Source: Acidimicrobiales bacterium (GTDB lineage: Bacteria > Actinomycetota > Acidimicrobiia > Acidimicrobiales > Iamiaceae). From it: a stretch of DNA of 6,584 nt. Location: assembly GCA_020439605.1 (NCBI GenBank), contig JAGQSI010000107.1:1-6584 (forward strand), given 5' to 3'. Made by a program: the position numbers and the translations under genes. Positions within the stretch are counted from its first letter, which is position 1; each line of letters opens with the position of its first letter. Shown in pieces: positions 6,534 to 6,584 of the stretch. A model generated the notes under the pieces. The model was given only the letters and a program-made list of their open reading frames with translations. It ran no database searches and was not told the DNA's origin.

Positions 6534-6584
6534 ATGACCCGCGTGTTTTCTGGTATTCAGCCCACTGGCGATGTCCACCTCGGC
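6534..6584 (+). CDS. trpS: Tryptophanyl-tRNA synthetase, N-terminal 17 codons only
   Basis: The open frame from this ATG to the window edge encodes MTRVFSGIQPTGDVHLG. The stretch FSGIQPTG followed by HLG is the N-terminus of class I tryptophanyl-tRNA synthetases, where GIQPTG and the HIGH-like HLG motif form part of the ATP and tryptophan site. The enzyme charges tRNA-Trp in the cytosol; a full protein would be about 330-350 residues, so about 95% lies outside the window. The gene runs divergently from scpA with 104 bases between the start codons. Identification rests on a short but very characteristic motif; tyrosyl-tRNA synthetase has a different N-terminus. Confidence 0.88.
   Translation, partial: MTRVFSGIQPTGDVHLG

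Noticed and set aside
1..6584. Mobile elements, CRISPR arrays, tRNA or rRNA genes, toxin-antitoxin or defence genes, terminator hairpins
   Set aside because: No transposase, array-like direct repeats, tRNA-like folding pattern, or GC hairpin followed by a T-run was seen. Nearly every base belongs to a recognised housekeeping gene and the only intergenic region is 104 bases long.

Overview
The window is a stretch of core chromosomal DNA, densely packed and almost entirely coding. The likely source is an actinobacterium, perhaps close to Acidimicrobiia. The clues are moderate-to-high GC by eye, GTG as well as ATG starts, the gene order, an AroA with a GTxxRF loop, and apparently leaderless promoters with TAnnnT -10 boxes. 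The phylum is an inference and the class only a guess.

Layout: eight minus-strand genes run from right to left as one probable operon: scpA (6429-5638), scpB (5629-4838), an RluB/RsuA-type pseudouridine synthase (4838-4077), aroH (4066-3698), tyrA (3695-2622), aroA (2625-1291), cmk (1281-634) and plsC (637 to the left edge, 3' end missing). Gaps are 2 to 10 bases, or the genes overlap by 1 or 4 bases (TGATG, ATGA, GTGA), which suggests one transcript and translational coupling. On the right, 104 bases separate scpA from a plus-strand gene whose first 17 codons lie in the window and read as the N-terminus of tryptophanyl-tRNA synthetase (trpS).

Roles: ScpA and ScpB are the kleisin and winged-helix subunits of the SMC condensin complex. 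The RluB-like enzyme modifies 23S rRNA. AroA, AroH and TyrA take shikimate-3-phosphate to EPSP, chorismate to prephenate, and prephenate towards tyrosine; chorismate synthase (EPSP to chorismate) is not in the window. Cmk recycles CMP/dCMP, and PlsC makes phosphatidic acid.

No mobile element, CRISPR array, RNA gene, prophage or defence system is visible, and I find no convincing undescribed system. The best non-routine signal is in the scpA/trpS divergent region: both start codons are preceded by the same hexamer, TAGGCT, exactly 8 bases upstream, which looks like a pair of mirrored leaderless promoters. A 10-base perfect palindrome lies on the scpA side. ScpB also carries a long acidic, proline-rich C-terminal tail.
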